Source: Symsagittifera roscoffensis
Lineage: Eukaryota > Xenacoelomorpha > Acoela > Convolutidae
Reading direction: 5' to 3'
Assembly (NCBI RefSeq): GCF_963678635.1
Contig: NC_087069.1
Coordinates: forward strand, 39,331,076-39,395,075
DNA length: 64,000 nt
The notes under the pieces are model-generated. The model saw only the letters and a list, made by a program, of their open reading frames with translations. It was not told the origin of the DNA and did not search any database. This document shows positions 1-11,372 of this stretch, in pieces; position 1 is the stretch's first letter; every line of letters begins with the position of its first letter. The position numbers and the translations under genes were made by a program.

Positions 1-190
1 ACTGAGCAAAATTGAGCAATTTAAAGAAAACGGTGGAGTCCCGTAAAATATAGAAACCTAATGGTGGAACATGATTTCCAGATAATCAAAATTGAGCAAA
101 ATTGAGCAGTTTAAACAAAACGGTGGAGTCCTGTAAAATATAGAAACTGAATGATGGAACATTAATTCCAGATAATCAAAATTGAGTATT
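1..190. repeat. Two-copy 90-bp tandem repeat
   Basis: The motif cggtggagtc recurs at 31 and 121, followed in both cases by gtaaaatatagaaac and later by ttccagataatcaaaattga. The period is 90 bp and the copies are about 90% alike. Nothing coding is seen. From 191 to 436 I see only AT-rich sequence. Confidence 0.8.
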
Positions 191-436
191 CAAAAATCTC
201 AAAGAATCGTTATAATTCCAAATTGAGCAATTAAGTTTAGGCTAATTAATTTTATGAATACCCAAAAGTTGTCAAATCTAAGACGCATAGGAAAAAGATC
301 TAAATACTTGAATTATACCAATTTAAAAAAAAACAATAAAAAACTAGCCAAAAAATTTATTTCATATCTGATCGGATTGCACATTGAATCTTCTTTATGC
401 TAATTTTGACCTCAATTTAGCGAATAGGGACATAAA

Positions 437-1097
437 GAGGCCAACTGTGCATTCTGTGCATTGTAAATGGATTCGGCAACGTGCCAAAATCAGATTTGTC
501 GCGGAATCCGCAACATTACTACTTTTTTAAATCTTCTTTGCTGTTTTGGATTCCACAAATCACACCTAAAACATTTTACTGCTCAAAATTGCTCCAAAAA
601 TAGGCGAATTTGCGGACCCCACAACTGTATTTGCGGAATCCAAAACAGTTTGTGGAATCCACAAACAAATAATAAGAAATGTGTATAGTTTAACTGAGCA
701 TATGCGGAATCCGCAGTAGTGAGCGGATTCCGCAAATTACAAGTGGAGTCCCCAATTTGTAAGTTTATTCCGCATTTTGTTTACAGTTTCCACATATATT
801 TGCGGTTTCCAGTTACATTTGTGGATTCCACATACATTTTGTGGATTCCACATACATTTTGTGGAATCCACTTAGAGTTACGGAATCCATCAATTAGCTA
901 TATTTGCTTGTTGCGGAATTCGCAACAAAACAACTATGCCGACATAGTTTATATTACAGGTAATTGTACGCGGAATCCACAAAACATTTGTAAGTGGAAT
1001 CCACTTACGTTTTGTAACATGTTTAAAGACTTGTCTCTGGAATCCAGGAACATACAGACACAAAATTTTGCGCCTATCCAGTGCACAGTTTGGCCTC
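437..1097. mobile_element. MITE-like element with terminal inverted repeats and GGAATCC-motif interior
   Basis: The left end gaggccaactgtgca (437-451) is the reverse complement, with one missing base, of the right end gtgcacagtttggcctc (1081-1097). The interior is a loose array of short palindrome-like motifs: gcggaatccgc, gtggaatccac, tgtggattccac and variants, about fifteen or more. A second copy of the right half lies at 17161-17521. The ORFs in the element are by-products of the repeat and have no recognisable domain. No clear target-site duplication is visible. Confidence 0.6.
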
Positions 1098-1317
1098 GTA
1101 ACGAAGGTCTAACGACTTTAGTTGGTTGGTAATTATTCATCATTCGGTCCCTATATACCCCCTGTGAAGTTCTCAAACCCCATTTTTTAAAATTTATTTT
1201 TTATTGCGGGACGTTGGTATCTTTCTGATCTTTTTAAATATTCAGTCGAAATTCTCTTCTAAACATTTTTTTAAATTATCCGAAAAAAAACCTGCTGATT
1301 TTGCACAACTCTTTCTT

Positions 1318-1370
1318 CGGGTTCTTGAGTTATGGCGGGTTCTTGAGTTATGGCGGGTTCTTGAGTTATG
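1318..1370. repeat. 18-bp tandem repeat, three copies
   Basis: The unit gggttcttgagttatggc is repeated head to tail three times. It lies in an AT-rich stretch (1098-1984) in which I see no gene. Confidence 0.8.
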
Positions 1371-1984
1371 TAAACTTTATGACCAATTTTTTAAATACCT
1401 AAGAATCAGGGTTGACACTCTATGATCAATTTATTACAAAAAGTGCTAAATGGTCAGATCACAAAGTTTACAGAAACTTACAAATTATAACTTTTTTGAT
1501 GAAAAAATGTTACATTATATTTTTTGACCTTTTAATTCTAGTCGTTTTTCTAGGTTACCTAGTAGTTTTCAAAGTTTAAACAAGTTGATACATCAGAAAA
1601 GTCGTATTGTATTTTTAGTCGTCTTTTCAGGTTACCTTGTAGTTTTCAAATTTTAAATAAAAAGATACACAAAAGTTTTAGGCGATAATAATGAAACAAG
1701 ATTAAAACAAAAATCAAACTATATAATCATCTTGGGAGTATACTACTTACAAACTTCAGATAAGAAAATCTAATTTGAAAACAAGCAAAAATTATACCAG
1801 TCTCTTTTAAATAAACAAAAAACTGACACCCCAGTTGATCTCTTACGAGCCATGTTCTCGAGGCATCTAGTAGTTCTCAGCAAAAACATACGCTAGATGG
1901 AACAGAAGTTTTATTCTGAAATCATAAGGACAGAAAGCTATGTAGAATCGTTTTTTTAAGCTCCAGACACGTTTATCAAGCTAG

Positions 1985-3640
1985 AACATAACTGCTTGTA
2001 TCAGGGGAAAACCTTGAATGTTCCGACTGCATTTTAAGGTCTATAGAGTAGTGCTCGCTCCAAAAATGGATAATTTCTTTTCAACAAGACTGCTCGTATA
2101 TCAGGGTGAAACCCTGAAAGTTCCGACTATCCCTTGATTCATATCGAACACTTTTTGTGGAAAAATATATTGAAAACCTATACATTTTGGCCAATATCTA
2201 AGTGTAAAAATTAAAACGACCAGTTGGCTAGCCTCAATTCAGTTTGGAACGTTTTTGTTGTGCGGGATAAGTCGCGTTGCGCTCTCAGCATTATGAATGA
2301 ACTCTTCAAAGCGCGCATAATTTAGTCCAGAACATGGAAACTTTGCAATTTTTCAAACACTCAATAGGGAACAAAAAATTGACTGAATAGAAAAAAAAAC
2401 ACAGCGAGCATAAATGTTCCGTTTTCTTTGAAATTCGGAACAAAGAATTGTAATTATTTATGAGATTCTTTAAAATCATCCCCGCTCTCGCCATATACAG
2501 TACAAAGTCATACATATGATTCCTATTAACTTAGCAATTATGACAATTAGTCTGCTTCAATCAATTTGGAACGATTTCTAAGCTAGATTAAATCTCCTTT
2601 AGCACTTAATAGCACGGAATATACCGTGCGTTAATTATCCCAAATTGGCCCAATTGGCAATCTTCAAAACCCTGTAATTTCACGAAAAATGATCACAGGT
2701 GGAATATTTTTTAAGTGGAGCTCAGGACAACAATATGTTTTGCATGATAACAAAATTTTTGACAAAACTACTCGTTGAACAAGTCGAAAGTAAAAACCAC
2801 GCCGGGCAATAACAGCGAAACTGCCCTGAATGTTCCGTCTGCACATTTAGGCCAAGTAAGATGAATTTTGGTTGAACGATGGACGAAATAGTTGAAAGAA
2901 GAAAATGAGTTTTTTAAGTTTGAGCTCAGGACACTAATATCTTTTAGATGATATAATGAAATTTCGTCATAAACGCTTACTTTTGAAAATCTGGGCCAAG
3001 CATAATTATTCCGTTTTGGGCCAAATTGGATTAAAAAACAAGATCTTGTTTTTGATTTAAAAAAACAGTATATCATACAATCATAATAAACGTTTCATTT
3101 TAGTCTGAATTCTATTATAACTCGCCGTGTAAAAACTGATAACGTATAACAAACACCGCATTGTTCTTAAATTTTCGGTTTAAAAGTTGGTGTCAGTCTT
3201 GTTCTTCAAAAACTTTTGTGCTTGGCTCCTTGGCGGTTTTATAAAGTTTTTTCTGTTTCGTGAAAGAAGGATTATTCAAAAATTCAAATCGCAAATGGAG
3301 TTTGTGTGGCCAATTTTTTCAAAACTGTGCTCATATTGAGACAAAGCCTTGGACAAACAGACTACCCTTTGAGGTATCTGAAGCAGTTTCTGGTTGAACA
3401 AACACTGCCTCGATTCCGTTAGAAAGACTTTGGGCAAGTAAAATGTCTTTTTGTTTTTGATTTCAGGGAGCTGAAGGTATGATTTCCTTGTAATCAAAAA
3501 AAAAGATATTTTACCTCCGCTCATTTTTTGAAAAAAAATTGAGTTTGAAAACTGCCAATTTGGCCATGCTCTGGACTAACTTATGCGCTCATTGAAAATG
3601 TTATTAACTTTTCCTCGCCGTTTATATTCTGAAAACCAAG
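1985..3640 (+). repeat. Dispersed repeat family X, plus copies
   Basis: Two diverged terminal modules (about 1990-2055 and 2085-2135) carry the signature 'ctgcttgtatcagggg...gaatgttccgact' and 'ctgctcgtatatcagggt...gttccgact', followed by AT-rich body sequence. The same modules occur at 18090-18830 and 20825-21065 on this strand and at 5640-6062, 57400-59215 and 61110-61668 on the other. Shared landmarks are the hairpin cagggc-nnn-gccctg, a 'gaaaaatgatcacagg' block, and 'gcgcgcataat'-type blocks. No domain is recognised in any copy, so it is probably a non-autonomous transposon. Confidence 0.6.
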
Positions 3641-3789
3641 TATCGCAGACTGTTTTCTCTTTTTCGGAAAAAAATTATCTTGTTTTCTGAACCCAAATTA
3701 CGACTGAAAAAGCTTCAATATGATGTAGTATTTAAAAACACCCGTTCGTCTACCCTTCGAGTTTTTTTGTTGTAAGCTTGTGAGCAGGG

Positions 3790-4195
3790 TTCGATCTAGG
3801 ATTTTCTCGAGGGCCCCCATTTTCAAAAAAAAAATTGAAAGTTTTGTCGATTTTTTTAGGTCGACCAAATTGATTTTCTGAGCTCTCCCCAATCACTATC
3901 AAGACCCCGTTTTGACCAAATTTTTGGAAAAAAACAGGCTAAAAAGTGCGTATTAAGTCACTTTTTGGAAATTTGCTTTACAAAAAAATAGCGTTTTTTC
4001 AGTGCGCGCTCCTCCGTAAAAATTACTAAATTTTGAAGGCGCTCTTAGAAATTTTTTAGGGTCAGTCAGTCAAAATTGGATATCTCAAAATAGTGCAAAG
4101 GCGGGACCCTTTGGGTCGGCAGGGGGTCGAATCCCTGAGGAATAGGCGTCCGCCCCCCCCCCCCCCCCCCCTCCCCTAAATCTGCTGGTGGTTGT
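3790..4195 (+). repeat. Dispersed repeat family Y (C-run, tRNA-T-arm-like)
   Basis: A diverged copy of a family also present at 6311-6515, 8886-9075 (minus), 17525-17835 and 21345-21525. Common blocks are 'gcgcgcgctcc', 'gaccctttgggtcggcaggg', 'ggtcgaatccctgagg', and a run of 10-18 C residues just before 'aaatc(t/c)g'. The segment cagggggtcgaatccctg can fold like a tRNA T-arm with a B-box-like loop, which suggests a SINE. No convincing A box is seen. Confidence 0.6.
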
Positions 4196-4395
4196 AAGTT
4201 GCACCGAAAAATTTTGTGATTTCGTTGGAAACCAAGAAGCATTTGTCATGATGTTTTATTTCAGTTCATTTTTCTAGTGGTTTGTTATCAGAATAAATAG
4301 TTTTTTATTGTCTGATTGAACATTTCATTTCTCTTAAAATTGATTCCTTTGCCATGTTTTTGATGTACTCAATTGTCATTTATCAACTTTTCCAG

Positions 4396-4571
4396 TATCT
4401 GACTGTCTGAACGGAGAAGACGAAATGGGTTGTGGGTCTTACGATGTCCAGGCGGTGACTCCTCTTCCTCCCAACTCCACCACTGCATCCCATCCTCCGC
4501 CCTGTGCGATGGCAGAATCGACCCCCTTACGAGTCTGATGAGCCAGCATCTTGTGGTACAATAGAGTGCAG
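4396..4571 (+). pseudogene. LDL-receptor class A exon, broken frame
   Basis: This exon-like block is bounded by a ...ttttccag acceptor and a gtaggg donor. It opens with the C-terminal half of one LDLa module, SDCLNGEDEMGC. A second module follows, HHCIPSSALCDGRID then ESDEPASCG, with the acidic calcium-binding residues typical of the fold. The second module needs two one-base frame changes, one near 4435-4450 and one at the C5 run near 4530. Those could be sequencing indels or true decay. The 3' end is in phase with the next exon (the Ser codon is split AG|T). LDLa modules act as extracellular ligand-binding units in LRP-type receptors and other secreted proteins; the ligand cannot be inferred. 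Confidence 0.65.
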
Positions 4572-4883
4572 GTAGGGGCAAAATTTAATTTTTTTAAACC
4601 AATCTAAAAAAGTTAGAGTGCAGTTGGATTATTAAGGACATTTTTTGATAAGAAACAGTCTCGTTCTTCTTTCACGTGCACTATAATTTATGCCATAGAT
4701 GCAGTTTACAGAAAATCTGGTTTCATTTGTTGATAATCAATTTTTTTTACCGATTAAAAGAAAACGTCAAACAAAACTGATGAAAAACCCCAGTTTTTTG
4801 CTAAAGATAAAACTACCCTTTTTGTGGCACCGAGCATCATAAAATTTGTTTTGAGCTTGCTCATGAATCGCTGCTGTTCTTAG
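4572..4883 (+). other. Intron between LDLa exons
   Basis: AT-rich sequence with a GT donor and a 'ctgttcttag' acceptor. I see nothing else in it. Confidence 0.6.
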
Positions 4884-5125
4884 TGACAACGAATTTGGAT
4901 GTGCTGACCGTACCCAGTGCATTCGGCTGTCATTGAAGTGCTACAGATACCCCGACTGCGCGGACCAGTCAGACGAGACCACATCACTCTGTGGGGACTA
5001 ATTGACCCAGTGCATTCCAGACATCCACTTCCAGTGTGAACAGTCTGCCATGCGTATTGATCTGAACCTCAAGTGTAACGGGATGCCAGATTGTTCTGAC
5101 TCCTTAGACGAAGTCAATTGTTCAG
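4884..5125 (+). pseudogene. Two-module LDL-receptor class A exon with one in-frame stop
   Basis: The translation holds two LDLa modules. The first reads FGCADRTQCIRLSLKCYRYP then DCADQSDE. The second reads LTQCIPDIHFQCEQ, later LKCNGMPDCSDSLDEVNC. Each has the C...C...C...DC..SDE...C pattern, with the Asp/Glu calcium ligands present. A TAA at 4999-5001 sits exactly between the modules. It therefore truncates the product unless it is a base error. Both splice sites are canonical, and the phases join the exons at 4571 and 5312. The clean module sequences argue that any decay is recent. Confidence 0.75.
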
Positions 5126-5311
5126 GTAGACAGACAATTCCATTTGGGCTATCATGTCAAAAAACTTTCAAATTCAATCAGCCCAGAACAAACGCCGTAT
5201 AATAGCACTAAATGAGGAGAGTTTTGAAAGTTTTGCCAACTAAAATTGAGGAAATTGGGAGACGGAACTACGGTTAACCTACTCATTTATTCCAAGCATG
5301 CGTGTTGACAG

Positions 5312-5430
5312 GTCTGAACCGGATGGATTGTGGGCTAGATATGTTCCAGTGTCACTCGGGGGAGTGTATGTGGAACGAGTACAAGTGTGATGACGTCATT
5401 GACTGCTCGGACGGGAGTAACGAGTCACAG
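5312..5430 (+). CDS. LDL-receptor class A exon, intact
   Basis: This exon encodes one textbook LDLa module in a single frame: CGLDMFQCHSGECMWNEYKC followed by DDVIDCSDGSNES. The acceptor is gttgacag and the donor is gtatag. The incoming phase (G|GT) matches the previous exon. The aromatic W before the third-cysteine region and the D-x3-D-x-SDG-x-NE acidic cluster are as expected for Ca2+ coordination. No further exon is identified downstream before the gap at 6111, so the gene's 3' end is not seen. A relation to the LRP-type gene starting at 50712 is unlikely, because that gene begins with its own signal peptide. Confidence 0.8.
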
Positions 5431-5639
5431 GTATAGTCGCTGTTGTGACAATTCTACAAATAATATTTCCGAGTCTACGTTTCACGCCCAATTCGATGCA
5501 AGATATATACGTGACCTCGAAAGTCATTTTAAGAGTAATGAACGTAGTGAGTACTCTTATCTAGGTCTTGCTCATCGACATCTTTAACGTATTTCAGACT
5601 CTTTTATAGGTCTTGGTGATTTTTTTTTCAGGAAAAAGC

Positions 5640-6062
5640 CTTAAAATATGTTCAGACTCAAATCTACTTTTTCGCTGTTTGACTTGTGATTTCTTTTTAA
5701 GTTCAGTGCATTTCTATTGTTAAAAAGAAGGCAAACTCCACTATTGAACGGCAAAAATCTAAAGGTCACAAAACGTGATTGAGTTCCGATTTCGAAAATG
5801 GAAATTGATTATCAGTTTCCCGGCGAAATAAAAGTTTTGCCTATTGATTCAGTTTTCTCAAATTGGGTTAATGTTAACAAAAAACATCATAAATTATTCT
5901 ACAAACTCAAGAGCTTTAAGGCCATCTATTTTCTTCTTAAAAATCCAAAAGTTGAGGGCTCTTGAAAAAACAAGTCAGTTTTTTTTCTGTTTCCTTGCGT
6001 TTATTACTCTTTTCCTACTGTTAGTTAGTTGGCTATGTTTTTCTGTTTTTTTTAACTTTTAA
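5640..6062 (-). repeat. Dispersed repeat family X, minus copy
   Basis: 5830-6062 aligns by eye with 58020-58260. Shared blocks are 'cctattgattcagttttctcaaattgggttaatgtta', the 'agagctttaa' block, and 'ttgcgtt...ctgt(t)agttggctatgttt'. No coding sequence is recognised. Confidence 0.6.
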
Positions 6063-6110
6063 CAAACTCGTGGTGCTGAGGTACTTTTTTTCTAACCTTG
6101 ATGAAGAACT

Positions 6111-6310
6111 NNNNNNNNNNNNNNNNNNNNNNNNNNNNNNNNNNNNNNNNNNNNNNNNNNNNNNNNNNNNNNNNNNNNNNNNNNNNNNNNNNNNNNNNNN
6201 NNNNNNNNNNNNNNNNNNNNNNNNNNNNNNNNNNNNNNNNNNNNNNNNNNNNNNNNNNNNNNNNNNNNNNNNNNNNNNNNNNNNNNNNNNNNNNNNNNNN
6301 NNNNNNNNNN
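6111..6310. other. Assembly gap of 200 N
   Basis: There are exactly 200 undetermined bases. The C-run of repeat family Y starts immediately to the right, which may explain the assembly break. Confidence 0.99.
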
Positions 6311-6515
6311 TTTTTTTTTCCGGGCGCGCGCTCCCCCCCCCCCCCCTCAAAATTAGTTTATATTGGCGCCACAGGCGCCTTTACAAAAATTTTATGGTCG
6401 GTCGGCCAAAAATGGATTTCTTAAAAAGTACCAGAGGGGTGACCCTTTGGGTCGGCAGGGGGTCGAATCCCTGAGGGAGGGAGGCGTGCCCCCCCCCCCC
6501 AAATCCGCCCCTGAT
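6311..6515 (+). repeat. Dispersed repeat family Y copy
   Basis: It runs from 'gcgcgcgctccccccccc' through 'tggtcggtcggccaaaaatgg' and 'gggtcggcagggggtcgaatccctgaggg' to a second C-run and 'aaatccgcccctga'. It is truncated on the left by the gap. Confidence 0.7.
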
Positions 6516-6604
6516 ATTTGACTATAGTTTTTCGAAAAAAGAAAATAAAAACAAAACTTCAAAACTCACTTACTACAATCGTTCTATTAATAGTCATGAA
6601 AAGT

Positions 6605-7055
6605 CCTGATGGAGTTTCAAAAGGTCATTTTGCATATTATTAAGCTTTTGGATTTTCAAAACAATTTCAGCTCATGAAAATATTTCAGCTATCTGTTGGT
6701 TATTTTTAAGTTTGTGTAGACTTTAAAAAATTGGGCTAAACTTTCAAATTCAACCAGAAGATGTTGGTTGCTGTAGAAGTAGCACAGAAAACTCCGATAT
6801 AAAATCATACGAAAATCTAAAAAACATAGTTTCTTCTCTAATATGTGACGTTTTTGTTGTGCTTCTAACATAACGAAATCATTTTATATCACAACCAATT
6901 TATTCGCAAGAAAACGCCAGGTAAAGCTTCAAAAGGTCATTTTTCACGCTATTTAGCTTTTGGAACTCTGAATACTTGGGAACTTTTTAAAATAACTTCA
7001 GCCCATAATAATTTTTCAGCAATCTGTTGGCAATTTTTAAGCCTTTCTAGAAATT
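6605..7055. repeat. Diverged direct duplication
   Basis: 'ttcaaaaggtcatttt' with 'agcttttgga' at about 6617 recurs at about 6928. 'tttcagc.atctgttgg..atttttaag' at about 6690 recurs near 7015. The spacing is 310-330 bp. No gene is seen from 6516 to 7240. Confidence 0.6.
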
Positions 7056-7240
7056 TCTAGACAATCTAAGAAAACATTCATATTTTAGTATGGATAGCTC
7101 TGGTAAACATTTAAGTAAACTTCAGTGTGATTACTATGGTTCTTAGCGCTCAGTTCACAATTCATTGTGAGTAGCTTCAAATTAGCTTTACCTTGAACAC
7201 TGAAAGGATCTCTTGTTGCTATCTCTCTCCCTCTCTTCTT

Positions 7241-7556
<316 letters not shown>

Positions 7557-8708
7557 ACTCTATTCTGCACTACTGAAAGTCCGTCCGTATTATAGTTTTT
7601 AATTTTTTTTCAAGAATAAAAACTCTCTGAGGATCTTTTTATGAGTGTGATGCAACAACTTTAAATCTTTTTAAAATTAAAAATTCACATCTTGGATTTT
7701 CGTCTCTATTGATCGTTGTTGTTCTGATCATTTGAAAAATGTGGAGAAACTATATTTGGGTCTTTTTTTGGTTCTCCGTGCAAAACAGTTACACAATTAG
7801 TCATTAGAACGAGTCGGATGATGTTTTAATTTGAGGCCCTTTCAGTCGTGATATGAACGACTTTAAGAATTTGAAAAATTTTCTCAGTGTCGAGCGAAAC
7901 CGGTCTGAAGTTTTTGACTTAGGGTCTTATTTCGAGCTAATAAGGTGAGCATCCAGGCTTACCATAGCTAATTTTAATTTAAATTAAGCTGTAAAAATTT
8001 AGTTTTTTTTTAACTACATTTAGTTGTTGAAATTTTGTAGCGCCCTTTTGGAAATCAAAAATTTCAAAAATTCAAAAATTTTCCGCAAACAAAAGAAAAT
8101 TTCTTTGAAAATTTTTGATATGGACTTTAAAATTTTTATTTTTTTGGTCATTGTTTTACAAAATCGGTTTTTCAATCGGCGTATTTGATTATGACTGTCG
8201 AACTGGCCTAAATTTTTGTTTTTCGTTCAGATCTTTTTAATCACACCACACAGAAAAAACGAAACGAATTTGAAAAAAGTGTGTTTTTTATAAAACTATG
8301 GTCGGAACATTCTGTGCTTCTTGCACAGTAAACGGCTATCCTTGTTTTTGCTTGTTTTTGCAAGGTGCCGCTTTCTATTTTTCGAAATGTGTCAGCTTGT
8401 CGGAAGTTGACTTTTTTAAAAGTCAGTATCTGTTTTCAGTCTGTGGAATTTTTCGTTAGAATTGTACCTACTGTCAATGGATATCTGCTGTTATTATAAG
8501 GCTGATGCGGCTCAGCCAATTTTCCATATACTCAAAACAGTGCAAATTTGTTTAATCAATGAATCTGGAAAATATTTTTTTTTCATGTTTTTTTTAAAAG
8601 TTTCCAGACCTTTGCAAAACTATTAGATTTGCCCATGTACATGTTTTACGATTTGGTGCCTTACCATTTTTCATAAAACATTTGAAATTTGGTATATATG
8701 TATTTCAG

Positions 8709-8892
8709 ACGCAAACTTTATTCTTGACACTGGATGTTTTGAAGCAATTAGCTGTCGATTTTGAAGAAGTTTGTTCCTTGAATCTACCGCCCTGCTTAAA
8801 AGTTGGAATGAAATTCAATCGCATGCTGCATTTGCTATCACAAAACGAAAATGTTACTATCAAGGATAGTTTGGCGTCGTTTAGACTAGCAC
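8709..8892 (+). CDS. Unrecognised exon-like ORF upstream of the JmjC gene
   Basis: After a 'tatgtatttcag' acceptor the frame is open for about 60 codons: QTLFLTLDVLKQLAVDFEEV, then a helical, Leu-rich stretch ending in DSLASFRLAQ. The 3' end runs directly into an inverted copy of repeat family Y, so its natural end is lost. A further open stretch just upstream (about 8435-8560, containing LELYLLSMDICCYYK) may belong to the same gene. I do not recognise the domain. The position suggests an N-terminal part of the JmjC/RING gene that follows, but the frames cannot be linked from sequence alone. Confidence 0.3.
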
Positions 8893-9075
8893 AGAGGCGG
8901 ATTTAAGGGGGGGGGGCGGGGGAGCGGACAATCCCACCCCTCAGGTCAGTCCCCCTTTGTTACTTTTTAAGAAATCCATTTTTGGCCGACCGACCCTAAA
9001 AACTTTCTAAAGGCGCCTTTGGCACCAATATATACTTATTTTAAGGGGGAGAGCGCGGGCCAAAAAAAAGGATTT
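8886..9075 (-). repeat. Dispersed repeat family Y, minus copy
   Basis: A G-run (8909-8935) is followed by 'cctcaggtcag', 'ggccgaccgaccctaaa' and 'gagcgcgggcc'. This is the reverse complement of the family's order. It interrupts the region between the two flanking exon-like blocks. Confidence 0.65.
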
Positions 9076-9435
9076 TTTGGTCATAGTTTTCCAAAAAGGG
9101 CCAAAAAATGCCTTTTTGGACTGGTTTTTCAAATTTTTGTCTAGAAAGACAGACTGGTTTATTGGCCAACAAGGAGCCTTGTTAGTTCCATCGGCTAAAT
9201 CCATCAAAGGGCTCAAAAGCCAACTAACAGGGCCTGCGGATAGTTGCCAGTTTGACAGCCGAATGTATAGGGACAGTTTCATTGACAAAATTTTGAAAGA
9301 ATACCCCGAGGACCTCAGAGCTGGACGGTACATCTTAAGGGAAAAGCTAATCAGTTTGTAAAGTAATTAGACTCCTATTCACCGAGTGGTCCAGTTTTTA
9401 AATAAGTTTAACCTCACATTTGTGTTCAGTCCTAG

Positions 9436-9724
9436 GAATATATACGATCAATTAAGCCAGCTGATGTTCAATTTTTGTTCCGGTCAATGCCGCTAATGTT
9501 CTGGGACATCACTGATGCTGATGCTTCCTTGTCGGCCGCCACGGAACTCTTTATCCCAAAAGCAGTCAAGGATGTGTCGCTGAGACATATACATCAAAGG
9601 AATTGGGAGAAGACAGAAGTACCGACGAAGGAGTCAAGCTACCTGCTGTTATCGCAGGCTGGTGCAATAACACCATTTCACGAGGATTTCTCCGGTACAT
9701 CTGTGATGTACAATTTAGTGAAAG
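9436..9724 (+). CDS. JmjC catalytic-core exon (KDM2/7-like)
   Basis: The frame is open for about 95 codons. The diagnostic segment is YLLLSQAGAITPFHEDFSGT followed by SVMYNLVKG. H and D of FHED are the first two ligands of the Fe(II) facial triad (HxD). The 'GTSVxY' block is the 2-oxoglutarate-site strand typical of the KDM2/KDM7 group. Upstream, MPLMFWDITDADASLSAATE corresponds to the region before the core. The donor gttaaa is in phase with the next exon, which begins GCIAFYLMAPP, matching the usual F-x-L-x-x-P segment. The distal third Fe ligand (His) is not found in the following exons. Confidence 0.75.
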
Positions 9725-10613
9725 GTTAAACAAAGTTTGGTGCACAATTTTTTCAACGAAGTATTGAAATATGTTCCATTTAGTTCTTTTTCCTTTAGGC
9801 TGCATAGCATTTTATTTGATGGCCCCGCCGGTCAACAACAAGCAGATATTCCAGGATTATCTGATGCTACCCTGCTTTTCCGACGTTGGCTCTGAATGAG
9901 TTTATGGTGCATCTGTGGTTAGTTTCAAAGATTAAACTGATACATTTTTTTCGAAATAAATGAAAATAGAGAAAGATATTTTTATAGCACCAAAGACACA
10001 ATACCGCCGCAATAGTTAGAAGATCTGGAGGAGGTCTCGAGAATTCTGAAGGCGCACGACAAAGCCTTAGATAACCACCTTGCCAGAAAAATGTACGTAA
10101 GTACTTCTGGCCGATTTTCATCCCAGATACTGAAATACTTAATACCGTATCCCAAAAACTGCAGCCAGTTTAATCGCATATACTGAAGTATTCAATTGAT
10201 TGCGAAAATTGAGTTTCATCATCCCGTATACTGAAATTCTTGATTCATCCCAAAAACTCAGTTTAACCTCTCACGCTACACTTTGATACTTCTGTATTTT
10301 AAGCCTACAACTAAGGAAATGCTGGCGAATAAAGAAGATACGGACAGTCGCTTCCAACACCATTGTGGTCATGCATGCGGAGCATTGCCAGTGATAGCAT
10401 TGCCCGCCCTAATATCAGTCAAAAGGGCCTGAAGACTTTCTATTACCAAATTCGAATAACAGATATTGTTTACAGTATTTTCAACGAATGTGTACAAAAT
10501 GTCTGGATTTATTAATTGACATTTTAGAAAAGTTTTTTTTTCTATAAATTGTAATATATGGTTCTAGTTTTTAGCATGCAGTCTGAGTAACTAACTAAAT
10601 TACTGAATTTTAG

Positions 10614-10809
10614 AAAACAGGAATGAACAACCAGACCATGAAATTTGCCCGATCTGTTGCGAAGAGGGGAGGGATTCGTATCAGATCCATGATGGGGATG
10701 TGGCGCATTAGCTGTGCTTTGTTTGCTGGCGGAAGGTTTTGGAGGATTTTCAACTAAAATGCCCCTTCTGTCGGCAGGACTTGGCGCCTCTTAGTAGCTT
10801 CTTGCACTG
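10614..10809 (+). pseudogene. RING-finger-like exon, copy A, with in-frame TAG
   Basis: In the relevant frame the exon reads EICPICCEEGRDSYQIHDGD, then VAH-stop-LCFVCW, then KCPFCRQDLAPLSSF. This is the spacing of a RING (CPxC...H..C..C...CPxCR), a zinc-binding E3-ligase-type module. The usual Cys just before the His (C-x-H) is replaced by V-A-H. A TAG lies directly after that His, where copy B has AAG (Lys). The acceptor is tgaattttag and the donor gtaact. Confidence 0.65.
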
Positions 10810-10983
10810 GTAACTATTGCTTTTGACCTTGTTTATTGTTAAACTAACTAAGCTTGGCGCAATGTGAACAACCTCTTCTTTCCACCTTTGACCACTAACT
10901 TGAACCTTCCCAGTGTAAACCACAAAAGAACATCCAACCCTATGTTCCAGATTTTATATTCAAACTTTGTTAGCACTAAGCCA

Positions 10984-11305
10984 AATAATAAAGTCAACGT
11001 CTGCGCAACTAGACTGTATCACGAGAACGACGATGAGGCAGACAACCAGAGGGACTACCGTAAAAAATGCGTTGGGAACCAGCAGAAACAGAAAGACGAC
11101 CAAAACCAAGACCAAGACGACGAGCAAGACGACCTCCTGGAACAAACACGTGCGTTGCAGAAATGGGCATGATGTGACGACTTCCTGGTGCAAGCAGGAA
11201 CCAAAAAAGCCAGATGCGACGAGCGGGTACAAGCAGGAACAATTGGTGACGATTTTGTGCAAAATGGAGCCGGAGGATGAGGGACCCATTTTGACCATTC
11301 AAATT
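10984..11305 (+). CDS. Basic, Lys/Thr-rich exon of copy A
   Basis: The stop-free frame contains SRNRKTTKTKTKTTSKTTSW and ends CKMEPEDEGPILTIQI at the donor gtatgt. It joins in phase 0 to the terminal exon at 11373. The left border is uncertain. An alternative frame across 10911-11172 gives an acidic tail (DDQNQDQDDEQDDLLEQ) ending in a stop, so the true frame is not settled. Low complexity; no domain. Confidence 0.35.
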
Positions 11306-11372
11306 GTATGTAACAAAACGCCGTATTTCTTTTACATAATAGTATGCAATTGAATCAACATCACTCTTTTAG

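Noticed and set aside
467-1176. ORFs of 73, 137 and 75 residues on both strands
   Set aside because: They follow the GGAATCC motif array inside the TIR element and have no domain.
6033-6474. ORFs through the N gap
   Set aside because: They consist mostly of undetermined bases.
10960-11302. Minus-strand ORFs of 112 and 97 residues
   Set aside because: Shadows of the low-complexity plus-strand exon of JmjC copy A.
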